In this document: in pieces, positions 24,656-31,547 of the stretch
How the letters are laid out: each line of letters begins with the position of its first letter
Numbering within the stretch: the first letter of the stretch is position 1
Assembly: GCF_001865065.1 (NCBI RefSeq)
Contig: NZ_MJGN01000075.1
Location: forward strand, 62,001 to 126,000
Direction of reading: 5' to 3'
DNA: 64,000 nt
From: Curtobacterium sp. MCBA15_008
Lineage (GTDB): Bacteria > Actinomycetota > Actinomycetes > Actinomycetales > Microbacteriaceae
Notes under the pieces: model-generated
Told to the model about the DNA's origin: nothing
What the model saw: the letters and a program-made list of their open reading frames with translations, nothing else
Database searches by the model: none
Program-made: the position numbers and the translations under genes

Positions 24656-26355
24656 TTGATCGTCCCGTCAGGATAAGCGCTGATCATCCGGTACCCGAGT
24701 GTACTTCTGGCATCCTTCACCAAGACAACGGTCATAGCACGAATATCGGACTGCATCTGTCCATCAACCTTTCCGAAACCGATCGACTCTTTGAACTTAA
24801 TCGATTCAATAAATGCATCATCATCACCATCCAGCCACCGCTGAATGTCCTCACGTTTGTGTTCGAGGAAGCCTGCCAGGAGTTCATCGACATCACTCGT
24901 CGCACCAGAAAACGCCGTCGCTCGCGGTTTCGGGGAATCGCGCAGGTCCTGCCAGGTGAAGTGTGTGCCGGTCACCGGGTTCACAACGTGGCGTGAAACG
25001 ACGTGGGCACCGCGCGCGTCAGCGCCTGTAACGCCGCCCTCGCGAAGGAAGGCGCTTGGGTCGAAGCGTTGCGAGACGAGCTGCTTCCCGGAGTGTTCTC
25101 GGGCGAAACGAGCCAACTCTTCGTTGAGGAGGCGTTCGAAAGAACTCCCGCTCGGGTCCAAGCTCTGATTCGCGGAAGCACGCGTCACCATGTCGTGCAG
25201 CGCGTCGACGTCAGTGGCGGACGCACCGGACTTCAGCCACTTCTCCACATCCGAACGCAGCGCATGTTGACCCGCTCGATCCAGGTCGCCCAACAACTTC
25301 TCGGCGCGGGCCGCGCGAGCACCGAACGCCTCGGGGCCGATCGCGGCCGACCCGAGCACCGACGCGCTCGCTCCGAGCGCCAACCCGGGGTTGTCCCACG
25401 CTCCAGACGCCCATTTCGAGGCCGCGTCGCGCGCCTCGCTCTGCGCCCGTCCCGCGAACCCGTTCGGGTCGAGCAAGCCCCATCCCCAGGCGAGCGGGTT
25501 GACGAGCATCTCGAACGACACTGCTCCGTGTGCCGCACCCTTCCACGCCGAGCCGAGGTTGCCCCAGCTCCAGTCCCCGCTGTTGTCCCAGCCGCCGAGG
25601 TGCGTGAGACCCAGGATCGTCGTCAGGATGTCGTCCTTGAAGCCGTCCTCGAACTGTTCCGCCCAGGACTTTCCCTTCGCCGTTCCCACGCGAGACCAGG
25701 GGAGGTCGATGCCCCGCTCGTTGAGATCGCTCTCGGAGGGCGCTCTGTACGCCTTCTTCACGCTGGCGCCCGCGGCACGCTTGATCGCGAGCGCGCACTC
25801 GGCTTGGGCGGCTTGCAGCAGTGCCACCTGTTCGTTGATCTGCCGGACGAGCTCGTTGTTCTGCAACAGCGCGCCGGGGTCGTCGTACCACGGAACGGTC
25901 TCCGTCTCGCCGTCGTACTTCCCCGGGTCGTAGGCGTCCCATTCGGCGGCGGACTTCGGGATGGGGACCTGCTTCGCCCGGGTGACGCCGTCCTCGACGT
26001 CGGCGACGAATGCCTTCGCCTCCTTCCGCAGGACGTCCAGCTGCTTCTTCGGGCCAGCCGCCGTGCTCGCGTAGGTCTCCAGCGCCGCGGCCACCTTGCG
26101 GGCGATCCCGCCGATCGTGTGGACGTCCTCGGTCACCGGGTCCATCAGTGCGAACACCTGGTCGGACTCCGGCGCTTCGTACACTCCGGACAGTTTCTGC
26201 CACTTCGCCGGCAGGTCGTCGGCGACGGTCTTCATCGACGTGCCGCCGGTCTTGATGCTGTCGGCGCCGGTCGAGACCGCGACCAGGTCGAGATCGGCCC
26301 CGGGGATCCCGGCCGGGTTGACGAGACCGTGGTCGCCGTACGCGACGCCGCTCAC
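24652..26355 (-). CDS. Polymorphic toxin with C-terminal RNase A-like domain
   Basis: A 567-residue protein with no signal peptide. Residues 1-200 are helical (WQKLSGVYEAPES, YASTAAGPKKQLDVL), like the WXG100/LXG-type carrier part of type VII-exported toxins. A Gly/Ala-rich middle (about 230-360) follows. The tip from about residue 444 has GAHVVSRHVVNP (His451, His456), TAFSGATSDVDELLAGF, IQRWLDG, VVLVKD and GYRMISAYP, the order seen in bacterial CdiA-CT RNase A domains (RNAse_A_bac). It should cut RNA, probably tRNA, in target cells. The GTG start overlaps the DUF6507 stop (GTGA). The last few hundred bases are only 42-57% GC on counted lines, against more than 70% upstream. Confidence 0.8.
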   Translation of the reverse strand: MSGVAYGDHGLVNPAGIPGADLDLVAVSTGADSIKTGGTSMKTVADDLPAKWQKLSGVYEAPESDQVFALMDPVTEDVHTIGGIARKVAAALETYASTAAGPKKQLDVLRKEAKAFVADVEDGVTRAKQVPIPKSAAEWDAYDPGKYDGETETVPWYDDPGALLQNNELVRQINEQVALLQAAQAECALAIKRAAGASVKKAYRAPSESDLNERGIDLPWSRVGTAKGKSWAEQFEDGFKDDILTTILGLTHLGGWDNSGDWSWGNLGSAWKGAAHGAVSFEMLVNPLAWGWGLLDPNGFAGRAQSEARDAASKWASGAWDNPGLALGASASVLGSAAIGPEAFGARAARAEKLLGDLDRAGQHALRSDVEKWLKSGASATDVDALHDMVTRASANQSLDPSGSSFERLLNEELARFAREHSGKQLVSQRFDPSAFLREGGVTGADARGAHVVSRHVVNPVTGTHFTWQDLRDSPKPRATAFSGATSDVDELLAGFLEHKREDIQRWLDGDDDAFIESIKFKESIGFGKVDGQMQSDIRAMTVVLVKDARSTLGYRMISAYPDGTIK

Positions 26356-26714
26356 CGCTGGCGCTCCGCTGCCTGGACGAAGAACGAGACGTCGTGGGTG
26401 TCCGCCGCGGTCACGCCGGCACGCTGGGCGTTCGCGGCCATGTCCAGGTCGCCCGCCTTGTAGGCGTCGACCGCGTTCGTGACACCCTGCACCCCGCCGA
26501 TGAGGCGGTAGGTCACCTGGTCCACGTTGTCCTGCGTCTTCGTCAGGAACGCGCCCAGCGCTTCGTTCACCACGTCACCCGCACCCCCGGCGACCTCGGC
26601 GACCCCGCCCTGCACGGACTGCAGCGCGCTGGCGGTGCCGTTCACCGATCCACTGACGTCGTGCAGCACGGTCTGGACCCCGGCCAGGTCGATCTTCCAC
26701 CCTTGCGCACTCAT
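26352..26714 (-). CDS. DUF6507/WXG100-like secretion partner
   Basis: A 120-residue helical protein with WKIDLAGVQTVLHDVSGSV at the start and KAGDLDMAANAQRAG near residue 95. Length and pattern match DUF6507, an actinobacterial ESAT-6-like family encoded next to polymorphic toxins. No signal peptide is present. It overlaps both neighbours (ATGA with the upstream gene, GTGA with the toxin). Its likely role is as a co-exported partner or targeting helix pair for the toxin through an ESX/type VII system, which is not in this window. Confidence 0.72.
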   Translation of the reverse strand: MSAQGWKIDLAGVQTVLHDVSGSVNGTASALQSVQGGVAEVAGGAGDVVNEALGAFLTKTQDNVDQVTYRLIGGVQGVTNAVDAYKAGDLDMAANAQRAGVTAADTHDVSFFVQAAERQR

Positions 26715-27616
26715 CGTTCTCCCCCCGTCCGCGTGCCATCGTCGCGGTTCCCGCGGTCCCGCAGCAAGTCCTCGGGATGCATCGCATCTGCTCGGAGATC
26801 ACCGAGCCGCCGACCAAGTCCGGCAGCGGCGGCCCACCGATCGCGTTCGGTGCCGTGGAACCAGATCACGAGGCCGGGTGCGTGCGCCGGACCGACGAGG
26901 TGTCCGCCGAGCTCGCGTCGGCGCTCGAGCAGGCCGCGGGCGCGCGCCACGCGCGCACCGGAGAAGACCCCGAGCGGCGCTGGCGGCCCCGCGATCGCCG
27001 TGTCCACGACGCCGTCGGCCCGGCCACGGCTGGTGGAGAACAGGGCTGACTGCGGATGGCGACCGAGCATGACGGCCTGGAGGCCCGCCTCCAGTCCGTC
27101 ACGCACCCCACGGAACCCGTCGGTGCGGTCGAGAGCGTCCGGTACTGCGACCGTGCAGCGGAGCGTCTCGAAGACGGTCCGCGGGCCGCGCTCCACGGTC
27201 AGCACGCCGCCGACCACTGCTCCGTGGGTGCCCGTGACCACGAAGGTGGCCGCCCGCGGCGACCGACGCTCCGCCATGGCCGTCATCAGCGCAGGCTCGA
27301 GCGGCGGCAGCCCCTCGGCGAGGGAGGAGGCGACGTCGACGTCGAGCGCCCGTGCGAGGAACCGCGCCGGGGTCGCGCCGAGGGCGATCCCGGGTCGCGC
27401 GGCGTGCTCGATCGTGAGGTCGACGTGCAGTCGGTGCCCGACCGGGCCGCGCGCGGCATCGTCGGGGCACTCGGGCTTCCAGCGGAATCCGTGCTGGGCG
27501 AGCAGGTGCAGCGCCGCCCAGGAGATCTCGGCACCGGCCGCGGTGTGCAACGTCGCAGCGTCGCCGGCATGCACGGCGGCGAGCAGCGCTGCGTCCGCGC
27601 GGATCGTCTCCCCCAT
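26711..27616 (-). CDS. Toxin-operon first gene, adaptor-like, function unknown
   Basis: A 301-residue soluble protein, first in the minus-strand toxin operon. No known domain is certain. Segments such as ATFVVTGTHGAVVGGVLTVE and GVFSGARVARARGLLERR give an alternating beta/alpha pattern; by position it could be an EspG-like chaperone for type VII substrates, but I see no decisive motif. ATG 27616 was chosen because TAGGGT lies 7 bases upstream. The end overlaps the DUF6507 start (ATGA). An internal CTGGAGG-CCCG-CCTCCAG palindrome occurs at 27068-27085. Confidence 0.65.
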   Translation of the reverse strand: MGETIRADAALLAAVHAGDAATLHTAAGAEISWAALHLLAQHGFRWKPECPDDAARGPVGHRLHVDLTIEHAARPGIALGATPARFLARALDVDVASSLAEGLPPLEPALMTAMAERRSPRAATFVVTGTHGAVVGGVLTVERGPRTVFETLRCTVAVPDALDRTDGFRGVRDGLEAGLQAVMLGRHPQSALFSTSRGRADGVVDTAIAGPPAPLGVFSGARVARARGLLERRRELGGHLVGPAHAPGLVIWFHGTERDRWAAAAGLGRRLGDLRADAMHPEDLLRDRGNRDDGTRTGGER

Positions 27617-27623
27617 GCACCCG

Positions 27624-27629
27624 ACCCTA
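27624..27629 (-). promoter_or_regulatory. -10 box (TAGGGT) of the toxin operon
   Basis: On the minus strand TAGGGT ends 7 bases before ATG 27616. This is the only promoter seen for the whole toxin-immunity run. Confidence 0.55.
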
Positions 27630-27683
27630 CCGCTGTTCGCCAACATGTCGGATACGAAGAGAACGCCCGAGTGGCCGGGGTGC

Positions 27684-27689
27684 CAGGAT
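27684..27689 (+). promoter_or_regulatory. -10 box (CAGGAT) of pgm
   Basis: CAGGAT ends 6 bases before ATG 27696. The same hexamer stands before two other genes (46955, 63363). Confidence 0.45.
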
Positions 27690-27695
27690 GGACCC

Positions 27696-29315
27696 ATGAA
27701 CGACCGCGCCGGCACCCCCGCGACCGCAGACGACCTCGTCGACCTCGACGCCCTCATCGCCGCCTACCACGAGCGCGTCCCGGACGTGTCCGTGCCGGAG
27801 CAGAAGGTCGTGTTCGGCACCTCGGGCCACCGCGGCTCGTCACTGGACTCCGCGTTCAACGACACCCACATCGCCGCCATCACGCAGGCGATCGTCGAGT
27901 ACCGGCAGACGCAGGGCACCGACGGCCCGCTGTTCATCGGCCGCGACACGCACGCGCTGTCCGGGCCGGCCGAGCGCACCGCGCTCGAGGTCCTGGCCGC
28001 GAACGGCGTGCACGTCCTGGCCGACAGCGAGAACGGCTACGTGCCGACGCCCGCACTGAGCCACGCGATCATCGCCTACAACCGCGCGGGCCACGCCGAC
28101 ACCGCGGACGGCATCGTGATCACGCCGAGCCACAACCCGCCGCGTGACGGCGGCTTCAAGTACAACCCGCCGCACGGCGGCCCCGCGGACAGCGACGCGA
28201 CGTCGTGGATCGCCAACCGGGCGAACGACATCATCGAGGGCGGCAACGCCGCGGTGCTGCGCACCGAGCAGGCGACGCCGGACCGGTACGACTTCCTGGG
28301 CGCGTACGTCGCCGACCTCGAGAACATCATCGACATCGACGCGATCAAGCGTGCGGGCGTGAAGATCGGTGCCGACCCGCTGGGCGGTGCGTCCCTGCCG
28401 TACTGGAACCGCATCCGCGACCACTACGGCCTCGACCTGACGGTCGTGAACCCCGACGTCGACCCGACGTGGTCGTTCATGACGCTCGACTGGGACGGCA
28501 AGATCCGGATGGACCCGTCGAGCCCGAGCGCGATGGCCTCCGTGGTCGCCCGGAAGGACGAGTTCGACGTCCTGACCGGCAACGACGCAGACTCCGACCG
28601 CCACGGCATCGTGACGCCCGACGGCGGACTGATGAACCCGAACCACTACCTCGCCGTCGCGATCGAGTACCTGTACGCGCACCGTCCGGCCTGGCGCGAC
28701 GACGCCGCGATCGGCAAGACCCTGGTGTCGTCGAGCATCATCGACAAGGTCGCCGAGTCGCTCGGCCGTCGCCTGTGGGAGGTGCCGGTCGGCTTCAAGT
28801 GGTTCGTGCCGGGGCTCATCGACGGCTCGGTCGCGTTCGGTGGCGAAGAGTCGGCGGGGGCGTCGTTCCTGCGGAAGGACGGCACCGCCTGGACGACCGA
28901 CAAGGACGGCATCATCCTGGCGCTCCTGGCGTCGGAGATCATCGCGGTGACGGGCAAGACCCCGTCGCAGCTCTACGACGAGCTCACCGAGCGCTTCGGT
29001 GACCCGGTCTACCAGCGCGTCGACGCCGCCGCGAGCAAGGACCAGAAGGCCCGCCTCGGCAAGCTCGACGGCGACGCGATCACGGCGGAGACCCTGGCGG
29101 GCGACCCGATCACGGCGAAGCTGTCGAAGGCCCCGGGCAACGACGCAGCGGTCGGCGGCGTGAAGGTCGTCACCGACAAGGCGTGGTTCGCGGCCCGTCC
29201 GTCCGGCACCGAGGACGTCTACAAGATCTATGCCGAGAGCTTCGTCGGGCAGGAGCACCTCGAACAGGTGCAGCGTGAAGCCAAGGAGATCGTGGACGCC
29301 GCCCTCGGCGCCTGA
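27696..29315 (+). CDS. pgm: Phosphoglucomutase (alpha-D-glucose phosphate-specific)
   Basis: A 539-residue phosphohexomutase of the Pgm type. KVVFGTSGHRGSS at residue 35, the phosphoserine loop VITPSHNPPRDGGFKYN, the metal loop GNDADSDRHGIV, the sugar loop GGEESAGASF and the phosphate loop RPSGTEDVYKIYAES are all intact. It interconverts glucose-1-phosphate and glucose-6-phosphate, linking glycogen and cell-wall sugars with glycolysis. ATG 27696 follows a CAGGAT box. The long extension to 26394 is an antisense artefact. It is divergent from the toxin operon and functionally unrelated to it. Confidence 0.95.
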   Translation: MNDRAGTPATADDLVDLDALIAAYHERVPDVSVPEQKVVFGTSGHRGSSLDSAFNDTHIAAITQAIVEYRQTQGTDGPLFIGRDTHALSGPAERTALEVLAANGVHVLADSENGYVPTPALSHAIIAYNRAGHADTADGIVITPSHNPPRDGGFKYNPPHGGPADSDATSWIANRANDIIEGGNAAVLRTEQATPDRYDFLGAYVADLENIIDIDAIKRAGVKIGADPLGGASLPYWNRIRDHYGLDLTVVNPDVDPTWSFMTLDWDGKIRMDPSSPSAMASVVARKDEFDVLTGNDADSDRHGIVTPDGGLMNPNHYLAVAIEYLYAHRPAWRDDAAIGKTLVSSSIIDKVAESLGRRLWEVPVGFKWFVPGLIDGSVAFGGEESAGASFLRKDGTAWTTDKDGIILALLASEIIAVTGKTPSQLYDELTERFGDPVYQRVDAAASKDQKARLGKLDGDAITAETLAGDPITAKLSKAPGNDAAVGGVKVVTDKAWFAARPSGTEDVYKIYAESFVGQEHLEQVQREAKEIVDAALGA

Positions 29316-29328
29316 CGCCGCCGCGCGC

Positions 29329-30234
29329 ATGGGGTGGTTCGGACGGAGGAAGCCCGACGAGGCGGCACCGAGCCTCGTCGTGCTCGCCCAGCGTGCCCTC
29401 GCCGAGCGCGGGATGGAGACCACGGTCGAGGGCCCGGCCGGTGACCTCGGCGAGGCACGCCTGATCGCCACCGACGGCCGGGTGTTCCTGCTCGAGAACC
29501 TCGCGTCGCTCGTGCGCGGCGAGACCCCGGCGGTGCAGGCCGACATCGTCGCCGAGCACTTCGACCGGATGATCCAGGCGTACAGCGAGCCGCCGGTCGA
29601 GGACCTCGACCCGGACGAGCTCCGCGAGCGCATCCGGCTCCGGGTGCTCGCCGACGACGCCGCCGTGCCGTCCGACCCCACCGACCTGTCCTACGCGCGA
29701 CCGTTCGCGCCCGGGCTCGTGCTCGGGCTGTGCGTCGACTACCCGACGATGGTCACGACGATCTCGACGCCGTCGCTCGAGCGGTTGTCGCTCGGCGTCG
29801 ACGAGCTGTTCGCCATCGGCCAGCTCAACACCGACTCCGAGCCGGTCGACGAGCACACCGAACTCACGCCCGGCGTCTTCGTCGTCGAGGGCGAGTCGCT
29901 CTTCGTCGCGTCGAAGGCCGTCAACCTGCCCGCCGTGTTCGGCTCGGCGCCCTACGGCACGGTGTTCGCGATCCCGCACCGCCACCTGCTGCTCGCGGCC
30001 CCGCTCCGGGGCGCCGACGGCATCGCCGCGGTGCAGACCCTGGCCGGCATGCTCATGCAGGTCCTCACGAACACCGAGCGCGGGTTGCCGGGTGGCCCGC
30101 TGTCCCCGCTGCTGTTCTTCTCGCGGAACGGCCGGGTCAGCACGGTGTCGGGCTTCGACGAGGAGACCGGCGCCATGCGCATCGAGGTCGACGAGCGGTT
30201 CCAGCAGGCGCTGGAAGAGGCCGCAGCGGCCTAG
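29329..30234 (+). CDS. Conserved hypothetical cytoplasmic protein
   Basis: A 301-residue protein without signal or membrane segments, starting MGWFGRRKPDEAAPS, 13 bases after the pgm stop, and therefore probably co-transcribed. Segments such as ARLIATDGRVFLLENL, GVFVVEGESLFVASKAVNLP and FAIPHRHLLLAAPL suggest a repeated alpha/beta fold. I cannot name the family; the arrangement recalls DUF1444/YtpQ-like proteins, without a decisive motif. Its last four bases overlap the end of the convergent GH125 gene. Confidence 0.65.
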   Translation: MGWFGRRKPDEAAPSLVVLAQRALAERGMETTVEGPAGDLGEARLIATDGRVFLLENLASLVRGETPAVQADIVAEHFDRMIQAYSEPPVEDLDPDELRERIRLRVLADDAAVPSDPTDLSYARPFAPGLVLGLCVDYPTMVTTISTPSLERLSLGVDELFAIGQLNTDSEPVDEHTELTPGVFVVEGESLFVASKAVNLPAVFGSAPYGTVFAIPHRHLLLAAPLRGADGIAAVQTLAGMLMQVLTNTERGLPGGPLSPLLFFSRNGRVSTVSGFDEETGAMRIEVDERFQQALEEAAAA

Positions 30235-31547
30235 GCGTCGGGAGCAGCCCCGTCGACGCCGTCCTCCGCCGTCGCGAGGGCGAGCTCGCAGAACATCGCG
30301 TCCGCCCACGAGAACCACGGACGCGAGTACTGCGCCGGGTCGTCCACGTCGAACGACTCGTGCATGTCGCCCGTGCCGGCGTCCGTCGCCGCCAGCAGCC
30401 GTAGGAGCTCCCGGCGCCGCTCGCCCGACGCCGAGACGAGGCCCTCGACGGCGAGCGCGATCGGCCAGATCCGGTTCGGCAGGGTGTGCGGGCTGCCGAT
30501 GCCGGACGCGACGGTGCCGGAGAACCAGTACGGGTTCGCCGGTGACGTGACGAGCGAACGGGTCGCCGCCCACAGCTCCGGGTCGAGGACGTCCGGAGCG
30601 TCGAGCGGCAGGGACAGCAACGACGGGGTGTTCGCGTCGTCCATGAGCAGCGCGCCGCCGAGGCCGTCGACCTCGTAGGCGTACACGGGCTGCCCCGCCG
30701 GCCCCCGCACGACGCCGTACCGGGCGACGCCGTCCAGGATCGCGGACCGGAGCACGTCGGCGTCGTCCGCCAGGCGGTCGTCCTGCCAGACGGCGCGTGC
30801 GATCTCGGCGACGGCGAGCAGCGCCTGAGCGGCGAACAGGTTCGCCGGCACGTTGTAGCCGAGCGTGCAGGCGTCGTCGGAGGGCCGGAAGCCGCTCCAC
30901 GTCATCCCCGTCACCGCCACCGGGGTACCGCGACCGTCGCGCGCGAGCGTCTCCGTCGCGATCGCCCCCGGCCGGACGAACCGGTACGACGACCGGTCGT
31001 GGTCCTGTTCGAGCGCCCACTGCTCGACGATCGTGCGGAACACCCGGTGCGCCCGCTCGTCGAGCACCGCCTCCGAACCGGTCGCCCGCCACAGTGCGTG
31101 CGCGAAGGTCACCGGGTAGGCCAGGCTGTCGACCTCGTACTTCTGCTCCCACACGAGCGGATCGGCGTTGAGGTCGTGGTCGTCGTAGTGCGCGCCGTCC
31201 GGCTCGCGGTTGAACGAGTTCGCGTAGGGGTCGTGCTCGATGAGCCGGAACTGGCGTGCCACGACCGACCACAGCAGGTCGGCGAGCGCCGCTGATCCGC
31301 CCGCCGAACGGTCGACGAGCCGCAGGTACGGCGTCATCTGCGTGGTGGAGTCGCGGAGCCACATCGCCGGGATGTCCCCGGTGATCACGAACGCCCCGTC
31401 GTCGTCCACCGTGATCGTGTCGGTCAGCGTCCGGACGAGGGCCCGCTCGACGCGGTCGCCGGTGTCCTGCCCGAGTGCGGTCCGGACCCGCTCGGCGGCC
31501 CGCCGCACGGTCTGGGTGATCTCGTGGTCGAGTGTCGTCGTCGTCAC
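30231..31547 (-). CDS. GH125 exo-alpha-1,6-mannosidase
   Basis: A 438-residue soluble protein of glycoside hydrolase family 125 (alpha/alpha barrel). AMWLRDSTTQMTPYLRL near residue 65, NADPLVWEQKYEVDSLAYP, GMTWSGFRPSDDACTLGYNVP and the end motif RPWFSWADAMFCEL are characteristic. GH125 enzymes release mannose from alpha-1,6-linked mannosides such as trimmed N-glycans or fungal mannan. The GTG at 31547 overlaps the upstream GH3 stop (GTGA); a GTG at 31556 is the alternative. No signal peptide is present, so it acts in the cytoplasm on imported oligosaccharides. Confidence 0.88.
   Translation of the reverse strand: MTTTTLDHEITQTVRRAAERVRTALGQDTGDRVERALVRTLTDTITVDDDGAFVITGDIPAMWLRDSTTQMTPYLRLVDRSAGGSAALADLLWSVVARQFRLIEHDPYANSFNREPDGAHYDDHDLNADPLVWEQKYEVDSLAYPVTFAHALWRATGSEAVLDERAHRVFRTIVEQWALEQDHDRSSYRFVRPGAIATETLARDGRGTPVAVTGMTWSGFRPSDDACTLGYNVPANLFAAQALLAVAEIARAVWQDDRLADDADVLRSAILDGVARYGVVRGPAGQPVYAYEVDGLGGALLMDDANTPSLLSLPLDAPDVLDPELWAATRSLVTSPANPYWFSGTVASGIGSPHTLPNRIWPIALAVEGLVSASGERRRELLRLLAATDAGTGDMHESFDVDDPAQYSRPWFSWADAMFCELALATAEDGVDGAAPDA

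Noticed and set aside
27068-27085. CTGGAGG-CCCG-CCTCCAG palindrome inside the adaptor gene as a terminator
   Set aside because: It lies within a coding frame of an operon whose downstream genes are clearly coupled; a variant of the dispersed repeat is more likely.
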